A stretch of 64,000 bases of DNA from Kluyveromyces lactis. Lineage: Eukaryota > Ascomycota > Saccharomycetes > Saccharomycetales > Saccharomycetaceae. The DNA lies in contig NC_006042.1 of NCBI RefSeq assembly GCF_000002515.2, positions 1,364,001 through 1,428,000 of the forward strand, written 5' to 3'. Positions 45,287 through 56,200 of this stretch are shown piece after piece. Under the pieces are notes generated by a model. That model had not been told where the DNA came from, made no database searches, and was given only the letters and a program-made list of their open reading frames with translations. The position numbers and the translations under genes were made by a program. Each line of letters starts with the position of its first letter. Within the stretch, counting starts at the first letter, position 1.

Positions 45287-45995
45287 TTATTCATCGTCTT
45301 CTTCATCTTCTTCACCACCGTTCATGATACCACCCTTGATATCTTTCCATAACTTACCTTTGTTGTGGTTTTCGTACCAAGAGGTCACACCAGTATCGAA
45401 GGCAGCTTGGAAAACGAAGGCAGAGGCGAACACGGTACCAACGAAAACAGAGTTTCTCTTAAAGACAGTTTTGTACAGAGTAGAGGCGAAAGACTGTGAT
45501 AATTAAGTTGTTCAGAAAAATAATTGTTAGTAATATGATCTAATATTTCATGTAGTCAATCCGCAATGATCTGGGAAAACAGCCGCTGGATTTTGCCCAG
45601 AAGGTGTCCATTCTTCACTTGTTTGATGTAACTGATATACATGCGATAAGCCATGGTCGTACTTCGAAGATAAATGTAGTATTGAGACTGCCTTTCTATT
45701 ATATGGAGATATCGGTCATACCTCCAGGGAACCTTAACAGGCATCGGAAACACCACGGGATATGCAGACATTCAGCTTTGGAAGTATATTTCACTAATAA
45801 TAGTATAATTGTACATTAGCATCTGCTCAATGTAATTTGCATCGTGTTTACAAACAGTTTTTTCAGTTCCCAGTTTTCGGTTTCTCAATTCCAGAAGTCA
45901 AATAAGACATCTACGCCAAAATCAATGTTTTCAGATCCAGAAAAGACGCATATCATATGTATTATCCATGACTAATCAAATCATTAACATACCAT
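45287..45995 (-). CDS. QCR9: Ubiquinol-cytochrome c reductase subunit 9 (two exons)
   Basis: Small membrane subunit of the cytochrome bc1 complex (complex III). Exon 2 (45287-45493) encodes SFASTLYKTVFKRNSVFVG onward, with a single membrane span (about 16-35), then TSWYENHNKGKLWKDIKGG and an acidic tail EEDEEDDE. This is the Qcr9 pattern. Exon 1 is only the start codon ATG at 45993-45995, directly followed by GTATGT. In S. cerevisiae QCR9 also has an intron right after the start codon. The protein has 69 residues (S. cerevisiae 66). The intron here is about 499 bases, more than twice the 213 I recall in S. cerevisiae. Confidence 0.93.
45494..45992 (-). other. QCR9 spliceosomal intron (499 nt)
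   Basis: On the minus strand it begins GTATGT directly after ATG, has the branch site TACTAAC at 45532-45526 and ends ATCACAG, with the exon starting at 45493. It is long for this group and contains an ATG-initiated 71-codon frame in the same orientation (45556-45771). Confidence 0.85.
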
Positions 45996-46455
45996 TTCTA
46001 AAACGGGAGTTCTGGTTTCTGTTGAGCTGAACTTTTTCTTATTAAACCTTGTCTTTGGCATCAGTCGAAGTTAGCTTTCCGTTTTATACATTTATCCAGT
46101 TTTTCAAAAATTTGAAGAAAAGTTCCGTACTCGGATATAATTGGGTCGTATGGTATGATATCCAGAAGTAATCACGTGCAAAAGTCTAGTACTGGGAGTA
46201 CTTTCAACATGAATTATCAAAGGGTGGGACAGAGTCAGGCTACAATAAAAGATTCTGTAAGATATTGGACGGCATAGTATCCTGTGGTCAGTCCACTCCA
46301 CATATTGCAGATTTATGCAAAACTAGTAAAAATATCTTATATCGATGTGTGCATAAACGAAATAACGTGCTATTCTATATATATTTGGTACATTGAAGTT
46401 GTGAATGGTGCCATAAGGTTAAGGCAATTTTGAGGTGTGACGAGCAAAAAGTTAT
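45996..46455. other. Intergenic region UBR1 3' end to QCR9 promoter
   Basis: 460 bases. An ATCACGTGCA site near 46172 may be a Cbf1-type element for QCR9. Nothing else is recognised. Confidence 0.5.
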
Positions 46456-49400
46456 TCATTCTACGTTATTTAACTCGTTGAAATCAAAACCTTCTTCTGC
46501 AGAACTGTATTCCGTGTCTTGATCTTCCGAAGCGTTGTTTTCGTGCTCTTCGTCCTCACCATCTTCATTGCCGTCACTTTGATCATTCAGTTCAAAGTGC
46601 TCTCTATTTCTATCTGCACGGCCGAAGAATCCATTCATTGCATTTCCTTGCAGTTGTTCAATGATATCTTCTGTAGTCGGAATGTCTGCGCCATCACCTT
46701 GCATACCCCCTCTCATGTTTTGAACAAACTCGAAAAAATCATGTATGTCACCTCTTTCGGTTGGTAATCTTATAGGGATATCTCCACCGAATGGTCCACC
46801 ATTGATGCGTAATTCAACATCAGGCTGTCTAAACCTTAGATCTGGACGATCATCATTCCCAAACTCATCATCGTTCATAAGGTCCTCGTCACTGCTCTCC
46901 CCACCAGCGTTGAAAGCAGCACCAGGTCTCCAAAACATGTTCCTCGTAAATGTTCGGTTATTTGCCATCGCAACCCTGAATTCGTCCCCCATTACTCGGC
47001 TGATATAACCGGGGATACCATTTGAAATCCAAAGACGAGTTAAATGTTCATATCTAGCATGATTTAATACTGTTAGATCACCTCGTTCGATAGCGTTTCT
47101 TCCTGATTCACCGTGTGAGTTCAAATAAGGGGCCGAAATGTTGACGGTACAGTCCGGTCTACTTAAATAGAGGCACACTTGACTGATATTAGGAATTAAA
47201 AACAACCCACTGGAACCATGGGAACACCTTTCCATGTGCTTTTGCATTTCAAGGCCATCTGTACGTGCGTGAATCTTGACACCACATATCAAACAAATTT
47301 TATAATCAAGTCTGTTGACAGTATTTCTAATTTTTTGATCATTCTCTTCACGCAAAGTAATGTTTTTATTATTAGTCACATAAGTATTCAAATGAGTTGC
47401 TAAATCGGTTAATTTGATGATACTGCAGTACTCATGTGGAGCATTAACCAAGGAGCTTTCAGGGGAGAGAGGAGAATGCGAATTCATCAACAAGTCATAA
47501 AAATCAGTCTGGAGCAAAAATCTTATCAAAAGATGGAAATGTTTTTCTTTGCTTTCGGAAGTAAGGCTACCACTCAGCACATCTTTTTCATTAAAATCTA
47601 AATCATCCCCCCCTGTCATAAATTGCTTTAAGGCCTTCAGCAAGATAATTGATCTCCTTAGCGTAGGTAGCAATTCAGAAATTAAGAAGGTATAGAACAA
47701 ATCCAAGGTGTGCTTTTCAACTTGATCACCAAATCCAGCTCCTAATATCGTTGTTTTCAATACAATTGAAAATTCAGAGGAGTCAAGGCAAGTCTGGGCT
47801 CGAAGCTCGGATTCATATTTCCTATAGAAAGACCCAAAGTCTTTTGTCAGACCCTTCAAACGCTCCACGAGTACTTCCTGTAAACAATCCTTAAAGGAAA
47901 GTCTAGACCTTAATACCGTTTCAACAACTCGGAAAAACGGATAACTTGGTAAATTGCTGCTACGAATATCTTCATAGAATTTGAGTACATTCTCTTCAGT
48001 ATGCTTAGTTAATCGTGTGTAGACAGCCAAGGACTTGAGAATGTTCTGCAGTGTCTTAAATTTCTGTTCTTCACCTGATAAGAGTGTTCCAAAAGGATCT
48101 TTATTAAGCCTGGACAACATCTCTAGCATACAGATGTTGTTAGAAAACTGAAGAGAGAGAGTTAAAAACCTATCCTGGATCCAAGTAGGATCATTGCGAT
48201 TTAACCGTAGACCATTGTTAGAATCTTTGAGAGATAGTATTATTTTTCCAACTTCGTCGTTACATTCAGAGCTGTACTCAGAAAAAGTTAGCAATAAAGA
48301 TTCATCCAAGCCTCCAGTCAATTTCTGTTGCAAAAGCCTATCACCAGATTGAAGTTTAACTGTATCGACAGGTATGACTGAATTACAATACGTTTGACAT
48401 AATGGGCAGATGAAGAGATCTGTACTATACCGCTTCTTATCAATATAATGTTTGAAACAGCGATAGTGCACGGCATGATTACAAGATACAAGAACCTTCT
48501 GTGTAGACTCATGCATTAGTTGACTAGCTCCGTTTTCTTTTTTCTTGTAAAACAAATCTGTGTTATAAGTGGCGAGGTGTTCGTTATTGTCAAAGCCATG
48601 CCATGGTTTGTATATTTCCATTGGCGTAGGGTTGGACGATAGAAAGACAGGAGAGTAGTTTTGATAAATTGGGATAACAAAAAAATCATCTGACACATCG
48701 TCATGACAAAGAGAGCAGTGAAATTCATTGAGTTCTCCTGCCAGATCTTCTCCGTCCATATCCACATCTTCGTCATTACCAGCACTGTACTCCTCGTGCT
48801 TGTCCATGAATTTTTTCTGCTGACGGGAGAATCTATTCATAATCTGTTGTTGACGATTTTTGGCTAACCTTCTTTTACGCTCCTGCTCTGTCTCCTCGAA
48901 ATTTACACCTTGATTTGCTTTTCTGATTTTGTAGTCCGCGATGTACTTTGTTCCGAAACACTCTGTTAGAGATTCTAAAACTGCCGTTGGGCGCTTCATG
49001 ATCATGTTATCTAGAAGGTAATCAGCAGTTGCCACGACATTCTCAGAAAACGATCCGCTTTCAGAGTCAACAATGCTCAATAACAAATCACATATTGGTT
49101 TGCTAATATACGCCTCTGGCAAAGAATCTTTACCATTGACCATTTCGTCGTCTCTAAAAATGGCATGAATTAAATGAAGTAGCTCGTAAGTAAACGAAAA
49201 ACTGGAATCGGAGACAGCCAACTTTAATAGCTTGAATATCAACTTCGCAAAGAGATTTGTTCTTGTGAAGCTTCCTAGTTCTCGCGCACATGGGTCTAAT
49301 TCATCTAATTCAAGTAATTGGGGTTTGACAATTATTTTGGCCCGTTTTTCCTTGCTATCAGCTAAATGTGACTTAACAATCGTGGCACTATGTTCAAAAT

Positions 49401-52293
49401 CATTTCCCATATTCAGTAACCGCAGGGAATCTATTCTCTTGTAGAGTTCCTTCTTTAGTTTGAAAACACCATTATCTTCGAGCCCTTTGGGCTCAATGTA
49501 CGTAGAAACTTCTTCGAGAACTGTATCAAATTGGGAAACACTTTCAGTAAGGTAATCGGGTATATCGTTCAATAAGTCAGTGTATGATAGTGGTTCAGCG
49601 TATAGTTTATAAATAATGGCATTCTTAATGTTGTACAATTGTGTTTCTTCCAGGGTATCGAACTTTTTATAAAAGTCTCTTTCCACCAATATCTGATATA
49701 GGAATGCAACGAATTGTTGAATAATCGACGATATTTTATCATCGTACACTGTCTCTGTCGAGGGAACACTTCCATCAAACCAGTCAAGTAATTCCCACCT
49801 ATCTAACATGTTATAGATGACTCTTTGAAAATCGTTTTTTTCAATTAGAAACGCCAATTGATTAAGTTGTATGTCTCTGCTATAGGAGCTCATTTCAGGA
49901 TTGTTCTTGTAATATGCTGACTGGTGAAGAACTGACATACCATTTCTAACCCAAAATCCTATATCGATTTGCGAACATAAGACGACAGATCTCAAAGCAA
50001 AATCCGAAATAACTAGATAGTCTTTGGATTGAGATAAAACTTGAATTGACACCTGTAAGGGAACATGCTGCACAAGGAAAGAAAACAAAGTATGAACGGG
50101 ATTCATAAATGAAACTCGTTCTTTGCTGATTTGGAATTTTATGATTTCAAAGTCTTTGTATAATTTGTATGACAAGTTTCTATGTCCCAAAAATGAATCC
50201 AATAAGTTGATGGCCCCAATAAGCAATCGCTGGTCAATGTGATCCTTTGATTGCTGCAAAACTTTATCAAAAGTCTGAATGATGCTATAGACTGATGTCG
50301 TATACTCCAAATATGGAATAAAATGCTGGTCTTCCCTTAAAACATGCTCTCCTTCCTTTCTTTTAATCTTCCATGCGCCGTTGAAGAGTTTACATAGTGT
50401 TACAATCATGATAAACTCTCCCGGTTTCAACAATAGATTAGGGTCAGTGATTTTACTGAGTAAAGTTTCTACAGCATACAATCCTTGTTTGAATGATATA
50501 CTGTAGCTTTTAGAAGGGTTACTTCTCTGAACCCGTTGCCAAACCAACGTGCCCTCATCCATGGTAGAAAAGTCAACAAAAACGTCAATCACTGACCATA
50601 TGACGTAGTTGAAATGTCCACTGTGAAAAATACTGTAAGCCGTAGTTGGGCAGGTGAATAACTGAACGACACTCTCCCTTAATGATGTAAGTTGAGGTTC
50701 ACGATCCATGAAGGTCACACTTCGTGTCATGTGTGGGAAAATTTCGACTAGCTGATCAGTAAACATTGGTTTGTGCACAGCACTTGATGCTAGTGTTGGT
50801 ATAATTAGATCCTGAACTATTTTTCTAAGCTTCTTCCAGTACCTGTTTTCGAGGAACAACACGTATTGCAACCTAGAATTAGTATATTCATGATGATCTT
50901 CTGCTATTACTTTATTCAAGATGGGGGAAATAGCAGATATGTCTCCAGGATCTAGGGATTTATGTCTTCCAAGAGGGATCTTGACACCTTCACCCAAAAC
51001 CGAATGATCCGCATACAAATATGGATCATCACTCAGGTAACTATCTGAAAAGTAATCTCTAACAACTGAGGTCATATCGATAGACTGATAAAAAGGTTCG
51101 TACTTGGAACATAGAACTTTGCCTATAGCATTTCTGAAAAGGCTTTGGAAAGTAGAGTTTGGGATATTCAAACAATCATTAATCCACATTATGCTATACT
51201 TACAGGCTTCTTGATGTAGATATTCATACCATTGAGTTATTGTGCAGCTCAACCCGTTACTTTGAACGGAAAAGAATCCTCCCATTAAAGATGCGATATC
51301 AGCGCTGCATCTCAACAATGATCTCCCCTCAGAATCGATCTTCGCAGTCAATAAATCAATATGTTTGTTATCAGGCCCACCTTGTCTAATGGCAGCAGAA
51401 GCCTGCGAATAGTTATGAAATTCATCGTTGTATACCAAAATAGCATAATCTTTAAGTGTACTCAAGGGATCTAACGATGTAGATGGCGTTTGTTGCTGGG
51501 ACTCCTCTTCGTCCATGTATTGATTTCTATATGCCAATCGCCTCAGCATGTCAGCTTGTTCATTATATTTCCCGTTCTGGATGAAGTATCTAAGTTTCGC
51601 AATGAGTGGTTTTTGAATTGTTGTTAATGGCTCAATGTTTTGGTTGAAGACATCGATGAAATGATCAAATAATTCTATTAGGACGCTTTCTAGCATCTTA
51701 GAAATCTTGCCATCATGGTCGTCAAACTCGTCTTCCAAACGACCATTATCTTCAGCACCTTTACAGTTCAATTCATGGTTCCATGCCTCCTTGTCACCAC
51801 AATCACATATACCGTTATTGAATTCTGTGCAGATCGACGTATATACGTGATGACCAACGTGATCCTTTGGATTGAAACAGTTTACACATAGCACACAAGT
51901 ATCATCAAATGAACACTCCTTACAACGGTAGATCGGTTCGCCTACTCTAAACTTCGCACCACATATTCTGCCAGCGTGGTTGAATTTCGAATGCCCGCCA
52001 TTCTCATCGATCTTATACCAGGGTTTCGAACTCAGCTTGATTTCCATTGCTTGGTCGACATTCTTGGGGAATTCACGCTCATTTGTAGCAGTAAACATAT
52101 GCGGAAGAAGCCTACCACTGTCTGAAATCATATAGTAATAATACCCATATATGAAACTCTTGAGCTCTTTATCCATAACTGCTCTCTCTGCAGATCCCTT
52201 TATATCTTTGAATTCAGGCCGAGAATGAATGCAGCCTAAGGTTCGTCCAACATGTTGCCGCAAAAACGACTCTGGGTCAGTATCGTTAATCAT
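46456..52293 (-). CDS. UBR1: N-end rule E3 ubiquitin ligase Ubr1
   Basis: N-recognin of the Arg/N-degron pathway; with Rad6 it ubiquitinates substrates with basic or bulky N-termini. It also regulates peptide import through Cup9. The 1945-residue protein shows the UBR box at about 109-178 ([22 protein letters not shown], then ICDCGD), which binds type 1 N-termini. The ClpS-like type 2 domain starts at [14 protein letters not shown] (about 275). A K/R-rich basic region precedes the RING (about 1190-1295, with [16 protein letters not shown] and CPLCQ). The C-terminal UBR-family domain (LICGVKIHA to [13 protein letters not shown]) is followed by an acidic tail. Length is almost that of S. cerevisiae Ubr1 (1950). 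It is head to head with UBR2. Confidence 0.97.
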
Positions 52294-53214
52294 ATTACCT
52301 TAGGGATTGTTCTGATATTGCTATGTTGATGATCAGTTGTTTATACGACAAATCAACCTGTATTGAACCTTTGTCAACTGTGCATTGGCAAGGAAAGTCA
52401 AAACTCTTTTCTGATATCGTATTCCTTTTTTTTTTATTGAATCTTTCAGAAGATAAAAATGAATCCTCTCAATGTATGTGGAATTTGACCGAAGCAAAGT
52501 GTAAGAAGTACCCTAGAAATAATCATTTCGGTTCCATAAACACAATTGAATCATTTAATAAGCAGGTTATGTTTGGTAGCAAGTGGTACACTGACCATCA
52601 ATACCTTCTTCTTCAAATAGGTTGTCAAAATAATCTAAATAAAGCATTTCTTTCATGTCTTCGATTTGTAATCCAACGTTGTTCTCAGCACACAATTTAG
52701 CGAAGTTATATAAATAAAAAAAACTACGATTAAGTTAGGATTCCAGCTGCAGTTCAACGTCTCGATCCAAAGAAGCTCGCCTGTTTCAAAGTCGTCAGCC
52801 CTATAAATCCCTGACTTTTGGTTCAAAAGTAAGTCACGTGACTGATATTCGGTCATGTGACCACGGTCAAACATCAAAATATTTACAATAATAGTCCCTC
52901 TATACACTCCATAGACACTACCCAACTGATGCTAACTCCATTGTGATTTTACATCAGGTATCCTAAGATATTCTTTTTTGTGCTCTTCGTACTAATGTTT
53001 AAAGGTGGCAAATGCCTCGAATACTTGCTGAAACGAAAAACTGAAAGTAAGACAAGCTTAAAAATGTAAATAGTAAATAGATAAATGGATGCACGTTATA
53101 TCAAGGGGCGCGCTTCTTGTTTTTGCTCTGTTAATAGTGTTCATTTTAGGTTTGAATGACTAGCAAGCCAAGACCAGAAAGAAGCAGGTATTCTTTTTAG
53201 CGAGTCCATTTAAG
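52294..53214. other. Divergent region UBR1 / UBR2
   Basis: 921 bases between two divergent E3 ligase genes. It holds AGTCACGTGACT, a perfect 12-base palindrome at 52832-52843 (Cbf1/bHLH core). On the minus strand two overlapping open frames (52653-52874 and 52567-52734) have protein-like composition (see findings). A 125-codon plus-strand frame at 52323-52700 is opposite these and is not called. Confidence 0.6.
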
Positions 53215-56200
53215 ATGGGCGAATCAGTGCGATGTCTGCGTGATTTTTTGGTTCACTTTGCTCATTTCTGCAGGTACAGATACAATGATATGTGTTCGTT
53301 TTACCTTTGGAAGGTTCTACTCACCTGTATGAACCATTGTAATGAGGAAATAAACTGGGAAGATCTTACTCATGTTTTTGGGTTAAATCAGTGGGAAATG
53401 GGCGATTTTGGGAAGATCAAATTGAGATCTAACTGGCGTGAGTCACTCATACCGAAAAGGAAACATAACGATCATCGAGGTTCGCAGTGTTCGAAACAGT
53501 GCCATGGCACTGAGACCGTTTACTACTGCTTTGATTGTACAAAAAATCCGTTGTATGAAATTTGTGAAGATTGTTTTGATGAGAGTCAGCACATAGGCCA
53601 CCGATATACATCACGCGTAGTGACGCGGCCAGAGGGGAAAGTATGCCATTGCGGCGACATATCTAGCTATAATGATCCCAAGAAGGCTTTTCAATGTAGG
53701 ATACAGAGTAACAATGCAGATATTGATGTTACGAACCTACAACTGTACAACGATATGTGGATTTCAACGTTCTCGCAGGTACTCGATTTTATTATTGACT
53801 GTTGTTTTGCTTGGATGGATGGCGATGAGAAGATAAAACATGAAGCTGTGGAGTCCATACCGATCAAAGACTCTGTAGGAAATGTAGAATCATTTTCACA
53901 AAAGTATGTTCTCGTCTTATACCAGCATGAATGTAACATACATGTGCAAGATGTTGCAAGGAAAATTTCAAGGGCATTGAAGAAGGATATCTCGTTTGGT
54001 ACGTTCGTACTCTCACAGTTTGATCAAGATGAGCATTTCACCGTTATTGCCGAATCAACCAATAAGGCTTTTATGCTACGATTGAAGCAAGAACTTGAAT
54101 TACAAGATATACCGACCCATTTGATGAATGAGTCCAACGTTTTTAAAAGGTACATGATAAGTGAACTAGTACGATGGTTACATCATTTTGCCGTTCATAA
54201 CCCTTCAGTTTTATCTGGAAAATTGTCTCTTAGACTTGCATACATGGATCAATATGTATCCAACCTATTGGCCGTGAAGCCATTCAAAATCAACATTCTT
54301 GGGAATTTCATCGTACCACATCAAAAGCATAACTCATTTCCCTGGATCAAACCCTGGAACTTCCAAAGCAACAGTGACGAAACACATGATCCAAACATCA
54401 CCAATGTCATGCTGATATATGACCAGAAAATTAGAGAAACGGATACCCCCAATACAGCATGCAGATATCTTCCTTTATCAGGTTCTAGATTTCAGTATTT
54501 TATCACCGAATGTCTGACTACCTTTTCACAGTTCACGAGAATGAGGTTGTTGGAAGTGTTTGGAAGTATCTTTAGTGTTAGAGACGATTCAAAAAAATGC
54601 TTAGCGGCTCAATATTTGGATGTCTATTGTAACATCCTATATCGAACAATAGTCTCTGATGCAAGCGGCTATAAACTAACACTCATGAGCACTCTTTCTC
54701 AATATATCTTCCCTTCACCATCAACTGCAAATATGATTATCAATGCTGGCTTCATAGAAAGATGTCTTACTTTCAGTTATTCAATAATGTCTTCGGACTC
54801 GGAAATAGTCCCTAATTCACCACCGATTCCATTGAGCTCAGAATTCAAACTACCAGATACGGTTATCAAAAATAAAAAAGCAGTTATATGCTTCAAAGAC
54901 ATTTACCAGGCGATGTGCACTAACACCAAACCTGCATCAGTTTTTGCCAATGAATCCTTAACGAACGCAATGCGCGAATGTTTCTTTTCTTTCAACAAAA
55001 TATTACCACTAAAGCGAGAAACCTCAGAACATGTCCAGTACGAAAACTTTGATTTTTCCTCATTTTACTTCTTCTTCTCATCCATCTTAATTATGGTTGA
55101 CGGGTTTCTAAGAAACATATCACTTGTATTGGACCCCATTAAAAGAAAACAATTGGTGTCAACATTGCTCACTACTTCAATCGATAAACACCTCTCCTCA
55201 TTGGACAAATTTCGTCCATCAATACCCGGAAATACTTCTAACACCTTCAAAACAACTGTGTGCAACGTACAGACTCGAATTTTTAACTTCAAAGTTGGAT
55301 CAGAAACCCAGAATTTTTTCAATCCGATATCGTATTACATTAAATTCATACTTCAGTGGAGTCAATGTGGCAGATACGAACCCCTTCCAGAGACGCTCAA
55401 AGATTACTTCAATTTCAAGGAATTTTTTAAATCTCCAACTGAATGTCTTTGGATAGCAGAACAGGCCCTCTGCACTTTAGTTATGATATCACAGATTGAT
55501 GTTGGGTTTTGGGTACGCAATGGCTCTCCAATTCAGCATCAATTGAAAATGTATACAAAATACAGCATGCGTGAATTCACTTACTTTAGTGATTTTTTCC
55601 TCGTTCAGTTTTCAATGTGTTATGCGGATCCACATGATTTCATGGTTAATTTTCTAACGCGATGGGGACTCAAATACTGGGCAGAAGGAATTCCAATAGG
55701 TGACTACCCAGAAGAGAGTTTGACAATCGCCATGACAGAACAATGTTTCCTTACTTTAATACGTTTAATGACAGAAACTAGAGCTCTATGTGCTTCGACT
55801 TCAGTTGAAGGTTTCGAAAGTACTATGAAATCAGAAATTATCCACTCTCTCTGTTTTCGAAAGTGCAGTTATAGTTCATTAGTTGAGGCAATCCCTGAAC
55901 ACGTTACTAAGCATCCTGCATTTGACTTGTATTTAAACCAGTACAGTGATTACCATGAGCCGACCGGTAATTTCGATACCGGTACTTACAGTTTGAAAAA
56001 ACAGTACAGGAAACAGATTGACCCGTTCTTCGTCGGGTTCTCCTCCAATAAGCGCTACGAAGCCACCTTATTAGTCCGTGAAAGGATGAAAGAAACTTAC
56101 GGGGTTTCTTTTAATGACACATTTGTACAAGCTTCATCAATTCAGGACCAATTAAGGAATACACAATATCAAAACCTTTACCAAATCACTTCTACAGACA

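Noticed and set aside
52832-52843. CACGTG palindrome considered as centromere CDEI
   Set aside because: No AT-only block of the expected length and no CDEIII-like TTTCCGAA element follows. It is better read as a Cbf1/bHLH promoter site.
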